Below, in pieces: positions 1-9,096 of a stretch of 64,000 nt of DNA. Source of the DNA: Actinomadura harenae (GTDB taxonomy: Bacteria > Actinomycetota > Actinomycetes > Streptosporangiales > Streptosporangiaceae). Made by a program: the position numbers and the translations under genes. The stretch lies in contig NZ_RFFG01000034.1 of NCBI RefSeq assembly GCF_003696215.1, positions 19,316 through 83,315 on the forward strand, in the 5' to 3' direction. Position 1 is the first letter of the stretch; every line of letters begins with the position of its first letter. The notes beneath the pieces are model-generated. The model saw nothing but the letters and a program-made list of their open reading frames with translations, was not told where the DNA came from and ran no database searches.

Positions 1-889
1 GGGCGGCGAGGCGGCAGCGGGCGGCGAACGCGCAGCCCTCGGGGTTCTCGGCGAGCGACACCGGACGTCCCGGAACGCCGCGCGGCGGCTCGCCGGACCC
101 CATCCGGGGCGTCGCGGCCAGCAGTCCCGCCGTGTACGGGTGCCGGGGACGCGCGAACAGGCCCTCGGCGGTCTGCTCCTCCACGATCCGGCCCGCGTAC
201 ATGACGTAGATCCGGTCGCAGACGGCGGCGGCGAGGTCCAGGTCGTGCGTGACGAACAGCAGGCCCGTTCCGCGCTCGGCCTGGAGCCGGGTGAGGATCG
301 CGATGACCTCCGCCTGCGTGGTGACGTCCAGGGCGGTGGTCGGCTCGTCGGCGAGCAGCAGCCGCGGCCCGCCCGCGAGCGCCCCGGCGATCATGACGCG
401 TTGCAGCATGCCGCCGGAGAACTCGTGCGGGAAGCGGCGCAGCGCCCGGCGCGGGTCGGTGATCCCGACGGCCTCCAGCAGCTCCTCGGCCGTCGCCCGC
501 GCGGCGCGCGCGGGCGTGCCGCCGGCGCGCAGGCCCTCGGTGACGAAGTCCCCGATCCGGCGGACGGGGTTGATCGAGGCGCGCGGGTCCTGGAACACCA
601 TCGCGACCTCGCGGCGGCGCAGCTCGCGCAGCCGCGCGGCGGACATCGTCAGGACGTCGTCCCCGGCCACCCGGACGGTCCCGGTGGCGGTGGCCCCGGC
701 GGGCAGCAGCCCGAGCGCGGCCCGGCTGGTCACCGACTTGCCGGAGCCGGACTCGCCGACCAGCCCGACGGACTCGCCCCGCGCGACGCGCAGCGCCACC
801 CCGTCCAGGACGGGCCGGGCGGCGCCCGAGGCGAGCCGGACGGTGAGGTCGTCGATCTCCAGCAGGGTCTCCCGTGCGGTCCCGGTCAT
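1..889 (-). CDS. Oligopeptide ABC transporter ATP-binding protein (partial)
   Basis: ATPase of a DppD/OppD-type peptide importer that powers uptake through the two permeases encoded just upstream. About 296 residues are visible and the C-terminus runs off the left edge. Walker A (GESGSGKS, residues 45-52), Q-loop (Q100), signature (SGGM, about 158-161) and Walker B (LLLADEP, about 177-183) are intact. The Cys-containing end (FAARC) near the window edge marks the oligopeptide subfamily. The ATG overlaps the permease TGA (ATGA), so translation is probably coupled. Whether a second ATPase follows or is fused cannot be seen. Family is certain; the substrate is not. Confidence 0.93.
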   Translation of the reverse strand, partial: MTGTARETLLEIDDLTVRLASGAARPVLDGVALRVARGESVGLVGESGSGKSVTSRAALGLLPAGATATGTVRVAGDDVLTMSAARLRELRRREVAMVFQDPRASINPVRRIGDFVTEGLRAGGTPARAARATAEELLEAVGITDPRRALRRFPHEFSGGMLQRVMIAGALAGGPRLLLADEPTTALDVTTQAEVIAILTRLQAERGTGLLFVTHDLDLAAAVCDRIYVMYAGRIVEEQTAEGLFARPRHPYTAGLLAATPRMGSGEPPRGVPGRPVSLAENPEGCAFAARCRLAA

Positions 890-1743
890 CACGCCTCCCG
901 CTTCGCGACCCGGTCGGCGACGCCCTCGCCGACGACGCCGAACGCCACGACCGCGACCACGATGGCCGCGCCGGGCGCGAGCGCGGGCATGGCCGCGCCC
1001 TGGAGCAGCGCGTTCGCGCCGTTGTTGATCATCGCGCCCCAGTCGGCGCCGGGCGGCTGCACGCCGAACCCGAGGAAGCTGAGCGCGGCGAGGTCCATCA
1101 GCGCGTACCCGAAGTTCATCGCCGACTGCGCCAGCACGAGCGGCGCGATGTTCGGCACGAGGTGGCGCAGGCAGATCGTCCAGCCGGACCAGCCCTGCAC
1201 CCGGTAGGACTGGACGTAGGGACGCGTCGCCTCCTGGACGGCCACGTTCCGCACGAGCCGTCCGACGTAGGGGACGTAGGCGATGCTCATCGCGACGGTC
1301 GGCGCGGTCAGGCCCGGCCCGAACACGGCGACCAGCACGATCGCGAGCAGCAGTCCGGGCAGCGCGAACACCAGGTCCATCGCGCGGGACAGCAGCGCGT
1401 CGACCCAGCCGCCGCACCACGCGGCGGCGACGCCGACGGCGGCGCCGAGCGCGGTCGAGACCACGACGACGACCAGCGGGCCCAGCAGCCCGGTGCGGGC
1501 TCCGTAGATGAGCCGGGACAGCACGTCCCGTCCGGACTCGTCGGTGCCGAGGGGGTGGTCGCCGGACGCGCCGCCGAGCGCGGCCGACAGGTCCAGGCCG
1601 TTGGGGTCGTGCGGCGCGATCCAGGGAGCGAACACCGCCACCAGGACGATCAGGGCCAGGACGATCAGCGCTGCCGTCTGCATCACGTCGCCGCCGTGCA
1701 GGCGGCGCAGCAGGGCGCGCCTCTCGAGGTGGACGGCGGTCAC
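889..1743 (-). CDS. Peptide ABC transporter permease, DppC type
   Basis: Second membrane subunit of the importer, 284 residues. I chose the GTG that overlaps the TGA of the preceding permease (GTGA). The long upstream open frame is only a shadow of that gene. An N-terminal TM segment (about residues 20-42) is followed by the LGTDESGRD motif diagnostic of DppC/OppC, then about five more TM segments. The EAA-type cytoplasmic loop that docks the ATPase lies around RLVRNVAVQEATRPYV. It lies in the middle of a tightly overlapped binding protein-B-C-ATPase operon. Confidence 0.92.
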   Translation of the reverse strand: MTAVHLERRALLRRLHGGDVMQTAALIVLALIVLVAVFAPWIAPHDPNGLDLSAALGGASGDHPLGTDESGRDVLSRLIYGARTGLLGPLVVVVVSTALGAAVGVAAAWCGGWVDALLSRAMDLVFALPGLLLAIVLVAVFGPGLTAPTVAMSIAYVPYVGRLVRNVAVQEATRPYVQSYRVQGWSGWTICLRHLVPNIAPLVLAQSAMNFGYALMDLAALSFLGFGVQPPGADWGAMINNGANALLQGAAMPALAPGAAIVVAVVAFGVVGEGVADRVAKREA

Positions 1744-2681
1744 CGGGCGGCTCCCTTCACTCGCGGGTCGATGAGGGGCTGGAGCAGGTCGACCAGCAGG
1801 TTCGCGGCCACGAAGGCGAACACGACCAGCAGTGACACGGCCTGCACCACGGGGAAGTCCTTGACGGTCACCGACGACACCAGCAGCTGCCCGACGCCCG
1901 ACAGCCCGAACGCGGTCTCGACGATCGAGGTGCTGACCAGCAGCCCGGCGACGATCGTCCCGGTGACGGTGCTGATCGGGCCGAGGCTGTTGCGCAGCAC
2001 GTGCCGGCGGACGACGGCGGCGCCGGGCACGCCGCGCGAGCGGGCGACCTCGACGTGCTCGCGGGCCAGTTCCTCCAGCATCGCCGAGCGCGTGACGCGG
2101 GCCAGCAGGCCCGCGAACGTCAGCGCGAGCGCGATCGCCGGAAGCGTGAGGTGGCTGATCCGCCCGCCGAACCCGCTGCCGTTCCCGAACGCGGGGAACC
2201 AGTGCAGCTTCACCGAGAACAGCGAGATCAGCCCGATCGCGGCGACGAACGCGGGCGTCGCGTTCGCCATGCCCGTCCCGATGAGGACGATCCGGTCGGC
2301 CGCCCCGCGCCGCAGCGCGGCGAGCGCGCCGACCGCGAGGCCGACGACGAGGATCAGCAGCGCCGCGTAGGCGACGAGCCAGAGCGTGGTCGGCAGCCGG
2401 GACGCGACGAGCCCGCCGACGTCCTGCCGGAACTGCACCGACCGTCCGAAGTCGCCGGTCAGGACGTTGCCGATCCACTTGGCGTACTGGACGGCGAAGG
2501 AGTCGTCCAGGTGGTACTGCGCGCGGATCGCGGCGAGCGTCTCCGGGGTGACGGGACGTCCCTTCATCAGGAACGTCGCCGGGTCGCCGGGCGCGAGGTA
2601 GAGGGAGCCGAAGACCGCCAGCGAGGTCGCGACCAGCGTCGCGACCATCCCGGCGAGCCTCTTGACCAGGAAGAGCGCCAC
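1740..2681 (-). CDS. Peptide ABC transporter permease, DppB type
   Basis: First membrane subunit of the peptide importer, 313 residues, from a GTG start two bases after the stop of the lipoprotein gene. It has the N-terminal TM typical of DppB (KRLAGMVATLVATSLAVF), the periplasmic segment with LAPGDPA and YHLDDSFAVQYAKW, and a BPD_transp_1 domain with an EAA loop (VARSRGVPGAAVVRRHVLRN). Length and order match the DppB/OppB family. It forms the translocation pore with the adjacent DppC-type subunit. Confidence 0.93.
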   Translation of the reverse strand: MALFLVKRLAGMVATLVATSLAVFGSLYLAPGDPATFLMKGRPVTPETLAAIRAQYHLDDSFAVQYAKWIGNVLTGDFGRSVQFRQDVGGLVASRLPTTLWLVAYAALLILVVGLAVGALAALRRGAADRIVLIGTGMANATPAFVAAIGLISLFSVKLHWFPAFGNGSGFGGRISHLTLPAIALALTFAGLLARVTRSAMLEELAREHVEVARSRGVPGAAVVRRHVLRNSLGPISTVTGTIVAGLLVSTSIVETAFGLSGVGQLLVSSVTVKDFPVVQAVSLLVVFAFVAANLLVDLLQPLIDPRVKGAAR

Positions 2682-2682
2682 G

Positions 2683-4299
2683 TCAGCCCGCCGATCCGAG
2701 CATCGCGGCCCAGGGGTACATGAGCTGGGTGATACCGGTCGGCGCGCCCGTCACCTTGCGGTTGAGGAACAGGCTGTAGGGGACCTCGTAGAGCGGGATC
2801 CAGACCATGTCGTCCATGGAGATCCGCTGGAGCCTGGCGACGGTCGCGGCGCGGGCGGCCGGGTCGGGCTCGGAGTTGGCCTGGTCGACCAGCTTGTCGT
2901 AGGCGGGGTTGGAGTAGCCGCCGTAGTTGGAGAAGTTGCCGGTCTGGAGGATGCCGTAGAACTCCAGCGGGTCGGGCGTGGAGTCGTACCAGGTCGTCAT
3001 GATCAGGTCCACGCCCGACCGGGACTTGGGGTCGGAGAACAGCGCGGTGTAGGCGTCGGGCGCGACGGACCGCAGTTCGACGTTCAGCCCGATGGACCGT
3101 CCGGCGGCCTGGACGGCGTTGGCGATGACGCCGATCTCGGGCGACAGCGTGCTGGTCGTCATCACGAGCTTCTTGCCGTCCGCGCCCGCCTGCTTGACGA
3201 GTTGCTTGGCGCCGTCGACGTCGCGGACGAGGTCGGGGAGCTGGGCGTAGTAGCCCTTGGCCGCCTCCGGCGCGATGCCCCAGGCGCCGCTCGCGCCGGG
3301 CGCCTTGGCCGGGGTCGCGACGCCTCCGGCCGCAGCCTTGATGATGCCCGTCCGGTCGAGTGCCATGGACAGCGCCTTGCGCACCCGCACGTCGCCGAGC
3401 GCCCCCTTGAGGTTGGTGGGGATGAGGGAGACGGCCGTGGTGTTGGGGCCGAAGTAGAGCTTGCCGTTGGGCGTGTTGCGCAGCTTCGCGAACCCGGACG
3501 TGGGGATCATGTAGCCGCCGTCGACCTCGCCGGACAGCATGGAGTTCACGCGGGTGGACGGGTCCTGGATGAAGACGTTCTTGATGGTCGCGGCCTTGGG
3601 CTTCAGCGACGCGTCCCAGTAGCCGTCGAACCGCTTGAGGGTGATCGACTGGCCCTTCTGCCACTTGTCCAGCGCGTAGGGGCCGGTGCAGTTCACGCCG
3701 CCGTCGGGGGTGCCGTAGCCGCGTCCGGCCCTGGACAGCGTCGCGGCGCTCTCGACCGTCCCGGCGGAGGTGCCCATCTCCTCGTTGAACAGCTGGTCCG
3801 GCTTCTTCAGGTGGACGGTGACCTGCATCGGCCCGGTCTTCTCCACGGACGCGACGTTGGTGTACGACGAGATCCAGTACGAGCCGACCTTCGGGTCCAT
3901 GTGCCGCCGGAGGCTCGCGACCACGTCGTCGGCGGTCAGCGGCGTCCCGTCGTGGAAGCGGACGCCCGGGCGGATCGTGTACACCCAGCGCTTGGCGTCG
4001 GGGGCGGACGACGCGCTCGCCAGGCCCGGCTCCACCTTCAGATCGGGCGTGATGCGCTGCAGCTGCTCGCAGACGTTGGCGAGGACGGTGTTGGGCGGGT
4101 AGTCGAACGCGAAGGCGTAGTCGAGCGACTGCGGCTCGCCGTACAGCGACCAGGTGACCGAGTCGACCGGGCCCTTGGCGGGCGGGGTGTCCTTGGAGAT
4201 CTGGAAGGCGCCGGAGCCGGCGGGCCTCGGACTGCCGCCGCAGGCGGCGGCCGCGAGCGCGACGAGCGCCAGCGCGGCCAGGGAACGGGAGGTGCGCAT
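2683..4299 (-). CDS. Peptide/nickel-type extracellular solute-binding lipoprotein
   Basis: SBP family 5 (DppA/OppA-like) receptor, 538 residues, that captures the ligand outside the cell. The start was chosen at the ATG directly before a lipoprotein signal peptide (SLAALALVALAAAAC), where the Cys is the lipidation site. An in-frame upstream ATG at 4380 would put 27 residues before the signal and run through the operator region. The family-5 core is clear: WVYTIRPGVRFHDGTPLTADDV and YGILQTGNFSNYGGYSNP. It is the first gene of the importer operon and is read away from the LacI gene. The ligand could be a peptide or an oligosaccharide, since LacI control of family-5 SBPs is known for both. Confidence 0.9.
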   Translation of the reverse strand: MRTSRSLAALALVALAAAACGGSPRPAGSGAFQISKDTPPAKGPVDSVTWSLYGEPQSLDYAFAFDYPPNTVLANVCEQLQRITPDLKVEPGLASASSAPDAKRWVYTIRPGVRFHDGTPLTADDVVASLRRHMDPKVGSYWISSYTNVASVEKTGPMQVTVHLKKPDQLFNEEMGTSAGTVESAATLSRAGRGYGTPDGGVNCTGPYALDKWQKGQSITLKRFDGYWDASLKPKAATIKNVFIQDPSTRVNSMLSGEVDGGYMIPTSGFAKLRNTPNGKLYFGPNTTAVSLIPTNLKGALGDVRVRKALSMALDRTGIIKAAAGGVATPAKAPGASGAWGIAPEAAKGYYAQLPDLVRDVDGAKQLVKQAGADGKKLVMTTSTLSPEIGVIANAVQAAGRSIGLNVELRSVAPDAYTALFSDPKSRSGVDLIMTTWYDSTPDPLEFYGILQTGNFSNYGGYSNPAYDKLVDQANSEPDPAARAATVARLQRISMDDMVWIPLYEVPYSLFLNRKVTGAPTGITQLMYPWAAMLGSAG

Positions 4300-4362
4300 C
4301 GGACGACCCCTTACGACGGACCGGCCGCGGGGACCGGCCGGAGAGTGCTGGTGAGTATTGGT

Positions 4363-4407
4363 GAAGGAACGTTCCTGCACAAGCCTCTGAAGGAACGATT
4401 CCGCACA
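4363..4407. promoter_or_regulatory. Two LacI-type operator palindromes
   Basis: A direct repeat of GAAGGAACG(T/A)TCC(T)GCACA is found at 4363-4381 and 4389-4407, starting 26 bp apart. Each copy is itself palindromic around a central CG (GGAACGTTCC at 4366-4375; GGAACGATTCC at 4392-4402). This is the usual layout for LacI/GalR-family dimers. The repeats lie between the divergent importer operon and the LacI gene, so they are probably the operator for both. The binding role is inferred. Confidence 0.65.
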
Positions 4408-4465
4408 GGTGAAGCGGGGGTGAAGCGGCGGAGGGAAAGGGTGCGGGGCGGGTTAGGATCCGGGC

Positions 4466-5554
4466 ATGACCACACCCCCGCCCCGGGTCCGCCTGGTGGA
4501 CGTCGCGCGCGTCGCCGGAGTGTCCAAGACGACGGTCTCCGACGCGCTGAACGGCACCGGCCGGCTGCCGGACGCCACCCGCGAGCACGTCCGCGAGGTC
4601 GCGCGCGGCCTCGGCTACCGGCCCAACGCCACCGCCCGGCGGCTCCGCGCCGGGCGGACCCGGCTGCTCGGCCTGGCCGCCCGCGAGTACGTGCGGTCCC
4701 CGTGGGTGTACGCGGAGCTCGCGTACTTCTCCCAGCTGACGACCGCGGCCACGCGGGCGGCGCTGGAGCACGGCTACGGCGTGGTGCTGCTGCCGACCGC
4801 CGCGCCGGACGACTGCTGGCTGGACATGCCGCTGGACGGCGTGTTCGTGATCGACCCGGTCGAGGGCGACCCGCTGGTCGCCGACTTCCTGTCGGCGGGC
4901 GTCCCGGTCGTCAGCGACCGCCGCGCCCTCGCCGAGGGCGGGGGAGCGGAGGGCGCGCGGCCCGCCCGCTGGCTCGACTTCGACTACGAGAGCGCGACGA
5001 TCGAGGCCCTGGACCACCTGCGCGCGCAGGGCGTGGAACGGATCGCCCTGGTCACGGCCCGGTCGACGTCCTGCTTCTTCGACCGGTCCGGGGAGGCGTA
5101 CGCCCGGTGGTGCGCCGGGAACGGCCGGGTCCCGGTCACCGTCGCCTCGGACGCGCCGGGTCCGGCGCATGTGCTCGCCGCCGTCGAGGTCGTCCTGTCC
5201 GCTTCCGGTTCGGGTGGGTCCGGTGCGTCCGGTGCGCCTGGCGGGCCGCCGGACGCGCTGCTCGTGCTGCCCGAGATCAGCCCGCCGCTGCTGCTCGACG
5301 CCCTCCGCAGGCTCGGCCGATCGGTGCCGGACGACCTGCTGGTGGTGTGCGCGACCGAGGATCCGGCCGCCGCCTACACCGATCCGGGGATGAGCACGCT
5401 CGGGTACCTGCCCGTCGAGAGCGCGCGCGCCGGTGTCGAGCTTCTGGTGGACGCGATCGAGGGGCGTCCCGGCCCGGACGGCCGGCTGTTCGGGGCCCGG
5501 CTGGAGGTCCGCGCGTCGTCGCTGGCCGCGGGGGCTCCGCGCCGGACGCGCTGA
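4466..5554 (+). CDS. LacI family transcriptional regulator
   Basis: 362-residue repressor with an N-terminal LacI helix-turn-helix (VDVARVAGVSKTTVSDALNG, about residues 11-30) and hinge helix (ATARRLRAG). A periplasmic-binding-like effector domain follows, with the usual C-terminal signature (STLGYLPVESARAGVELLVDAIEG). It is transcribed divergently from the peptide/sugar importer, and two palindromic repeats lie between them. It is therefore probably the local repressor, released by the importer's ligand or a breakdown product. A Gly/Ser/Pro-rich insert (SGSGGSGASGAPGGPP, about 250-265) interrupts the effector domain. Confidence 0.92.
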   Translation: MTTPPPRVRLVDVARVAGVSKTTVSDALNGTGRLPDATREHVREVARGLGYRPNATARRLRAGRTRLLGLAAREYVRSPWVYAELAYFSQLTTAATRAALEHGYGVVLLPTAAPDDCWLDMPLDGVFVIDPVEGDPLVADFLSAGVPVVSDRRALAEGGGAEGARPARWLDFDYESATIEALDHLRAQGVERIALVTARSTSCFFDRSGEAYARWCAGNGRVPVTVASDAPGPAHVLAAVEVVLSASGSGGSGASGAPGGPPDALLVLPEISPPLLLDALRRLGRSVPDDLLVVCATEDPAAAYTDPGMSTLGYLPVESARAGVELLVDAIEGRPGPDGRLFGARLEVRASSLAAGAPRRTR

Positions 5555-5590
5555 GCTGCTGCATGACGGCCATCACAGCCGTCCGCCCGG

Positions 5591-6325
5591 TTATCGGTCA
5601 ATAGCGTTGTCATAAGCGGGGGCGGGCGTCGCGGGAAGCCGGGCCTCCATGGCGTCCAGCAGCAGCTCCAGCGCGAACGGGTAGACGCTGTGCCGCATGT
5701 CGGCGGCGAGCAGCTGCCGGGTGGCGGCGATGTGGGGATGCGTCTCCGGGCTGAGTTCGGCGTACCGTCCCCGCCACACCGTCAGGTCGGCGTCCCGGGC
5801 GGCGGGCGGCAGCGCGATCGCCGCCGCCTCCAGGGCGGCCAGGCCGAGCGCCTGGTCGATGAACGCGTGGTACAGCGTGACGGCCTCGGCGTCGGGGAAC
5901 CCGGCCGAGCGCAGCACGCCGAGGATCGCCTCCACCGCGCGCATCTCGTTGCCGCGCCCGGTCGTGCGGTGCGCCGCGAGCATCGCCAGCTGCGGATGCG
6001 CCTGGTAGGACGCGTGGATCCGCAGCCCGATCTCCCGCAGGTCGGCGCGCCATTCGCCGGTCGGCGCCCAGCCCGCCTGGGTGCGGCCGATCAGCTCGTC
6101 CGCGACGGCCAGCAGGAGGTCGTCGGTGTCGCGGAAGTACCGGTACAGCGCGCTCGGGTCGGCCCCGAGCGCCGCGCCGAGCCGCCGGACGGTCAGCGCC
6201 GCCGCGCCGTGCCGGGCGATCAGCCGCAGCGCGGTCTCCACGATGAGTTCCTCGGACAGCACGGTGCCCTGCTTGGTCGGCCGCCTGCGGCGGCGGCGGT
6301 CCTCGGGGGTGACGCGTTCGCTCAT
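5591..6325 (-). CDS. TetR family regulator of the amidohydrolase/SDR cluster
   Basis: 244-residue TetR repressor. A basic N-terminal stretch (RRRRRPTKQG) precedes the HTH (LTVRRLGAALGADPSALYRYF, about residues 44-64). The long C-terminal domain resembles TetR_C_1 proteins. It is divergent from an amidohydrolase gene, and a near-perfect inverted repeat (6338-6358) begins 12 nt from its start codon. The same repeat recurs at 8974-8994 before the second catabolic operon, which makes this the likely repressor of the whole 6.4-13.0 kb block. The effector is unknown. Confidence 0.9.
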   Translation of the reverse strand: MSERVTPEDRRRRRRPTKQGTVLSEELIVETALRLIARHGAAALTVRRLGAALGADPSALYRYFRDTDDLLLAVADELIGRTQAGWAPTGEWRADLREIGLRIHASYQAHPQLAMLAAHRTTGRGNEMRAVEAILGVLRSAGFPDAEAVTLYHAFIDQALGLAALEAAAIALPPAARDADLTVWRGRYAELSPETHPHIAATRQLLAADMRHSVYPFALELLLDAMEARLPATPAPAYDNAIDR

Positions 6326-6337
6326 GGCCGGGATATT

Positions 6338-6358
6338 ACGTCAACGTTATTGACGTTG
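6338..6358. promoter_or_regulatory. TetR operator, site 1
   Basis: TACGTCAA-N5-TTGACGTT, 7 of 8 arm positions complementary. It lies in the divergent region between the TetR gene and the amidohydrolase gene, so it could control both. It matches the perfect repeat at 8974-8994. Confidence 0.72.
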
Positions 6359-6448
6359 TGGAGGGGTGCGGGTTGCCTGGTCTGCCGTCCGGTGCTCCAG
6401 CTGGTGCGGCCGGGCGGAACATCGACGTCATCGACGGGAGCGACATCC

Positions 6449-8086
6449 ATGACCCATGCCGATCTGGTCTTCCTCGGCGGGCCCGTCCACACGGTGGACG
6501 CGGCGCGCACGCGGGCGACCGCCCTGGCCGTCCGGGGCGAGCGCATCGCCGCGGTCGGGCACGACGAGGTGCGCGATCTGGTCGGCCCGCGCACCGAGGT
6601 CGTCGACCTGGCCGGGCGGCTGCTGGTGCCCGGCTTCGTGGACGCGCACGTCCACGCCGTCGGCGGCGGCGTGGAACTCGGCGAATGCGACCTGACCGGG
6701 ACGGTCGAGGTCGCCGACTACCTCGAGGCGGTGCGCGCGTTCGCGGCGGCGCACCCGGACCGCGCGTGGATCACCGGCGGCGGCTGGTCGATGGAGAGCT
6801 TCGAGGGCGGCCTTCCGGACCGGCGGCTGCTCGACGCGGTCGTCCCCGACCGTCCCGTCTACCTGCTGAACCGCGACCACCACGGCGCCTGGTGCAACAC
6901 GCGCGCGCTGGAGCTGGCGGGGCTGACCGCCGAGACGCCCGACCCGTCCGACGGGCGGATCGAGCGGGAGGCCGACGGCACGCCCAGCGGCGTCCTCCAA
7001 GAGGGCGCGACGGAACTGGTCGGACGGCTCGTCCCCGCGCGGACCCCCGCCGAGAGCCTGGCCGGGCTCCTGCGCGCGCAGGAGCTGCTGCACTCGCTCG
7101 GCATCACCGGCTGGCAGGACGCGGCGGTCGGCTCGTTCGGCGGCTTCGCCGGGAACGACGAGGCGTACCTGACGGCGGCGCGCGACGGCAGCCTCACCGC
7201 GCGGGTCAACGGCGCGCTGTGGTGGGAGCGCGAGCGCGGCGCCGAGCAGATCCCCGAGCTGGTCGAGGCGCGGTCGCGGCTGCGCCACGGCCGGTTCCGC
7301 GCGGACACCGTGAAGATCATGCAGGACGGCGTCGCGGAGAACTTCACCGCCGCGATGACCGGCCCGTACCTGGACGCCTGCGGTTGCGCGACGCAGAACT
7401 CCGGGCTCAGCTTCGTCGACCCCGAGGCGCTGCGCGGCCACGTCACCGAGCTCGACGCGCTGGGCTTCCAGGTGCACTTCCACGCGCTGGGGGACCGTGC
7501 CGTCCGGGAGGCCCTGGACGCCGTGGAGGCCGCGCGGACCGCCAACGGCCACCGCGGCACCCGGCACCACCTGGCGCACCTCCAGGTCGTCCACCCCGAC
7601 GACGTGCCGCGGTTCGCCCGGCTCGGCGCGATCGCCAACATGCAGCCGCTGTGGGCCGCGCACGAGCCGCAGATGGACGAGCTGACCATCCCGTTCCTCG
7701 GTCCCGAGCGCGCCGCGTGGCAGTACCCGTTCGGCGACCTGCTGCGCGCGGGCGCGACCCTCGCCGCCGGGAGCGACTGGCCCGTGAGCAGCCCGAACCC
7801 GCTCGCGGGCATCCACGTCGCGGTCAATCGCAAGGAGCCGGGGACCGCCGACGAGCGCGTGTTCCTGCCCGAGCAGCGGCTCGACCCGGTGACCGCGCTC
7901 GCCGCGTACACGGCGGGATCCGCGCACGTCAACGGCCTGGACGAGGCGGGCAGCCTGCGTCCCGGCGGCCTCGCCGACCTGGTGGTCCTGGACCGCGACA
8001 TCCTCACCGGCCCGCGCGAGGAGATCGCCGAGGCCCGCGTCCTGGCCACCTACGTCGGCGGTGAGGCGGTGTACCGGGCGGGCTGA
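6449..8086 (+). CDS. Amidohydrolase family 3 (YtcJ-like) metal-dependent hydrolase
   Basis: 545-residue cytosolic amidohydrolase. The ATG follows a GGGAG ribosome-binding site. The N-terminal beta-sandwich leads into the metal motif HVH (residues 67-69, GFVDAHVHAVGGG). The central family-3 signature is present (KIMQDGVAENFTAAM), as are the later His ligands (HFHALGDRAVREAL, HHLAHLQVVHP) and the terminal Asp motif (AAGSDWPVSSPNPLAG). Family-3 enzymes hydrolyse exocyclic C-N or N-formyl bonds of varied substrates, so only the reaction class is safe. It is the first gene of the TetR-controlled catabolic block. Confidence 0.9.
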   Translation: MTHADLVFLGGPVHTVDAARTRATALAVRGERIAAVGHDEVRDLVGPRTEVVDLAGRLLVPGFVDAHVHAVGGGVELGECDLTGTVEVADYLEAVRAFAAAHPDRAWITGGGWSMESFEGGLPDRRLLDAVVPDRPVYLLNRDHHGAWCNTRALELAGLTAETPDPSDGRIEREADGTPSGVLQEGATELVGRLVPARTPAESLAGLLRAQELLHSLGITGWQDAAVGSFGGFAGNDEAYLTAARDGSLTARVNGALWWERERGAEQIPELVEARSRLRHGRFRADTVKIMQDGVAENFTAAMTGPYLDACGCATQNSGLSFVDPEALRGHVTELDALGFQVHFHALGDRAVREALDAVEAARTANGHRGTRHHLAHLQVVHPDDVPRFARLGAIANMQPLWAAHEPQMDELTIPFLGPERAAWQYPFGDLLRAGATLAAGSDWPVSSPNPLAGIHVAVNRKEPGTADERVFLPEQRLDPVTALAAYTAGSAHVNGLDEAGSLRPGGLADLVVLDRDILTGPREEIAEARVLATYVGGEAVYRAG

Positions 8087-8184
8087 CCGGTGAGCGCGCG
8101 GTGAGGAGGCGGTGAGCGCCGCCGGGCACTGTCTCCTCATAGCCGGACCGCGACCGAGGTCCGGACACCGAGGAGGAGACGACG

Positions 8185-8961
8185 ATGGGCAAGCTCGACG
8201 GCAAGACGGCACTGGTGACCGGCGGCTCGCGCGGGATCGGCCGGGCGGTGGCGCTGCGGCTGGCGTCCGAGGGCGCGTTCGTGGCCGTCCACTACGGCGG
8301 TGACGAGGACGCGGCGCAGCGGACCGTCGCCGACATCGAGCGGGCGGGCGGCCGGGCCGTCGCGATCCAGGCCCGGTTCGGCGAGGACGACGCGGTGGAC
8401 CGCCTGTTCGAGGCCCTCACCGCCGAACTGGACGGACGAGGCCTGGACATCCTCGTCAACAACGCCGGGATCGCCTCGGCCAGCCCGATCGCCGTGCTCA
8501 CCCCCGCCGAACTCGACCGGCTCCTGAAGGTGAACGTCGCCGCGCCGTTCTTCGTGACGCAGCGGGCGCTGCCGCTGCTGAACGACGACGGCCGGATCAT
8601 CAACATGGGCTCGGTCGCGAGCCGGATGGGCGTGGCCGTCCAGATCGGCTACACCGTCACCAAGGCCGCCCTGGAGGCGCTCGCCCCGAGCCTCGCCAAC
8701 GAGCTCGGACGGCGCGGCATCACGGTGAACACGGTCGCGCCCGGCGCGATCCGCACCGACATGACCGCCGGGTACGTCTCCATCCCGGAGGCCGCCGCCG
8801 CGCTGGAGGCGATCACGGCGCTCGGCCGCCTCGGCGAGCCCGAGGACGTCGCGGACGTGGTCGGCTTCCTCGCCGGACCGGACGCCCGCTACGTCACGGG
8901 CCAGACCGTCGACGTCTCCGGCGGCACCTGGCTCGGCCCGATCGCCCCGGCCGCGACCTGA
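8185..8961 (+). CDS. SDR family oxidoreductase (classical)
   Basis: 258-residue NAD(P)-dependent dehydrogenase/reductase. Cofactor motif TGGSRGIG at residues 12-19, NNAG at 92-95, catalytic Ser143, Tyr156 and Lys160 (YTVTK). It ends with the standard C-terminal signature (VSGGTW). A strong GAGGAGGAG ribosome-binding site precedes the ATG. It follows the amidohydrolase after 98 nt in the same direction and may be read from the same promoter. The sequence looks like a carbonyl reductase or 3-ketoacyl reductase, but the substrate cannot be read from it. Confidence 0.9.
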   Translation: MGKLDGKTALVTGGSRGIGRAVALRLASEGAFVAVHYGGDEDAAQRTVADIERAGGRAVAIQARFGEDDAVDRLFEALTAELDGRGLDILVNNAGIASASPIAVLTPAELDRLLKVNVAAPFFVTQRALPLLNDDGRIINMGSVASRMGVAVQIGYTVTKAALEALAPSLANELGRRGITVNTVAPGAIRTDMTAGYVSIPEAAAALEAITALGRLGEPEDVADVVGFLAGPDARYVTGQTVDVSGGTWLGPIAPAAT

Positions 8962-8973
8962 CCGGGGCCGACT

Positions 8974-8994
8974 TACGTCAACACTATTGACGTA
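8974..8994. promoter_or_regulatory. TetR operator, site 2
   Basis: Perfect inverted repeat TACGTCAA-N5-TTGACGTA, upstream of the operon that starts at 9097. It shares the arm sequence and spacer length with the site beside the TetR gene, so one repressor probably controls both promoters. Confidence 0.75.
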
Positions 8995-9096
8995 GATTCC
9001 CGGAGCGGCTTCCCTGGGCTCCCGTCGCGCCTCGTCCGGGGCGCGCGGGTGGAGACACGGCGGGGGCGGGCGCCCTCGCCGCGAGGGGAGGACGTT

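Noticed and set aside
889..2478. A 529-residue frame covering the second permease plus upstream
   Set aside because: The first half is the +1 shadow of the DppB-type gene; the permease itself starts at 1743.
8143..8164. CCGGAC-N10-GTCCGG repeat before the first SDR gene
   Set aside because: Six-base GC arms are frequent here; there is no second copy to support an operator.
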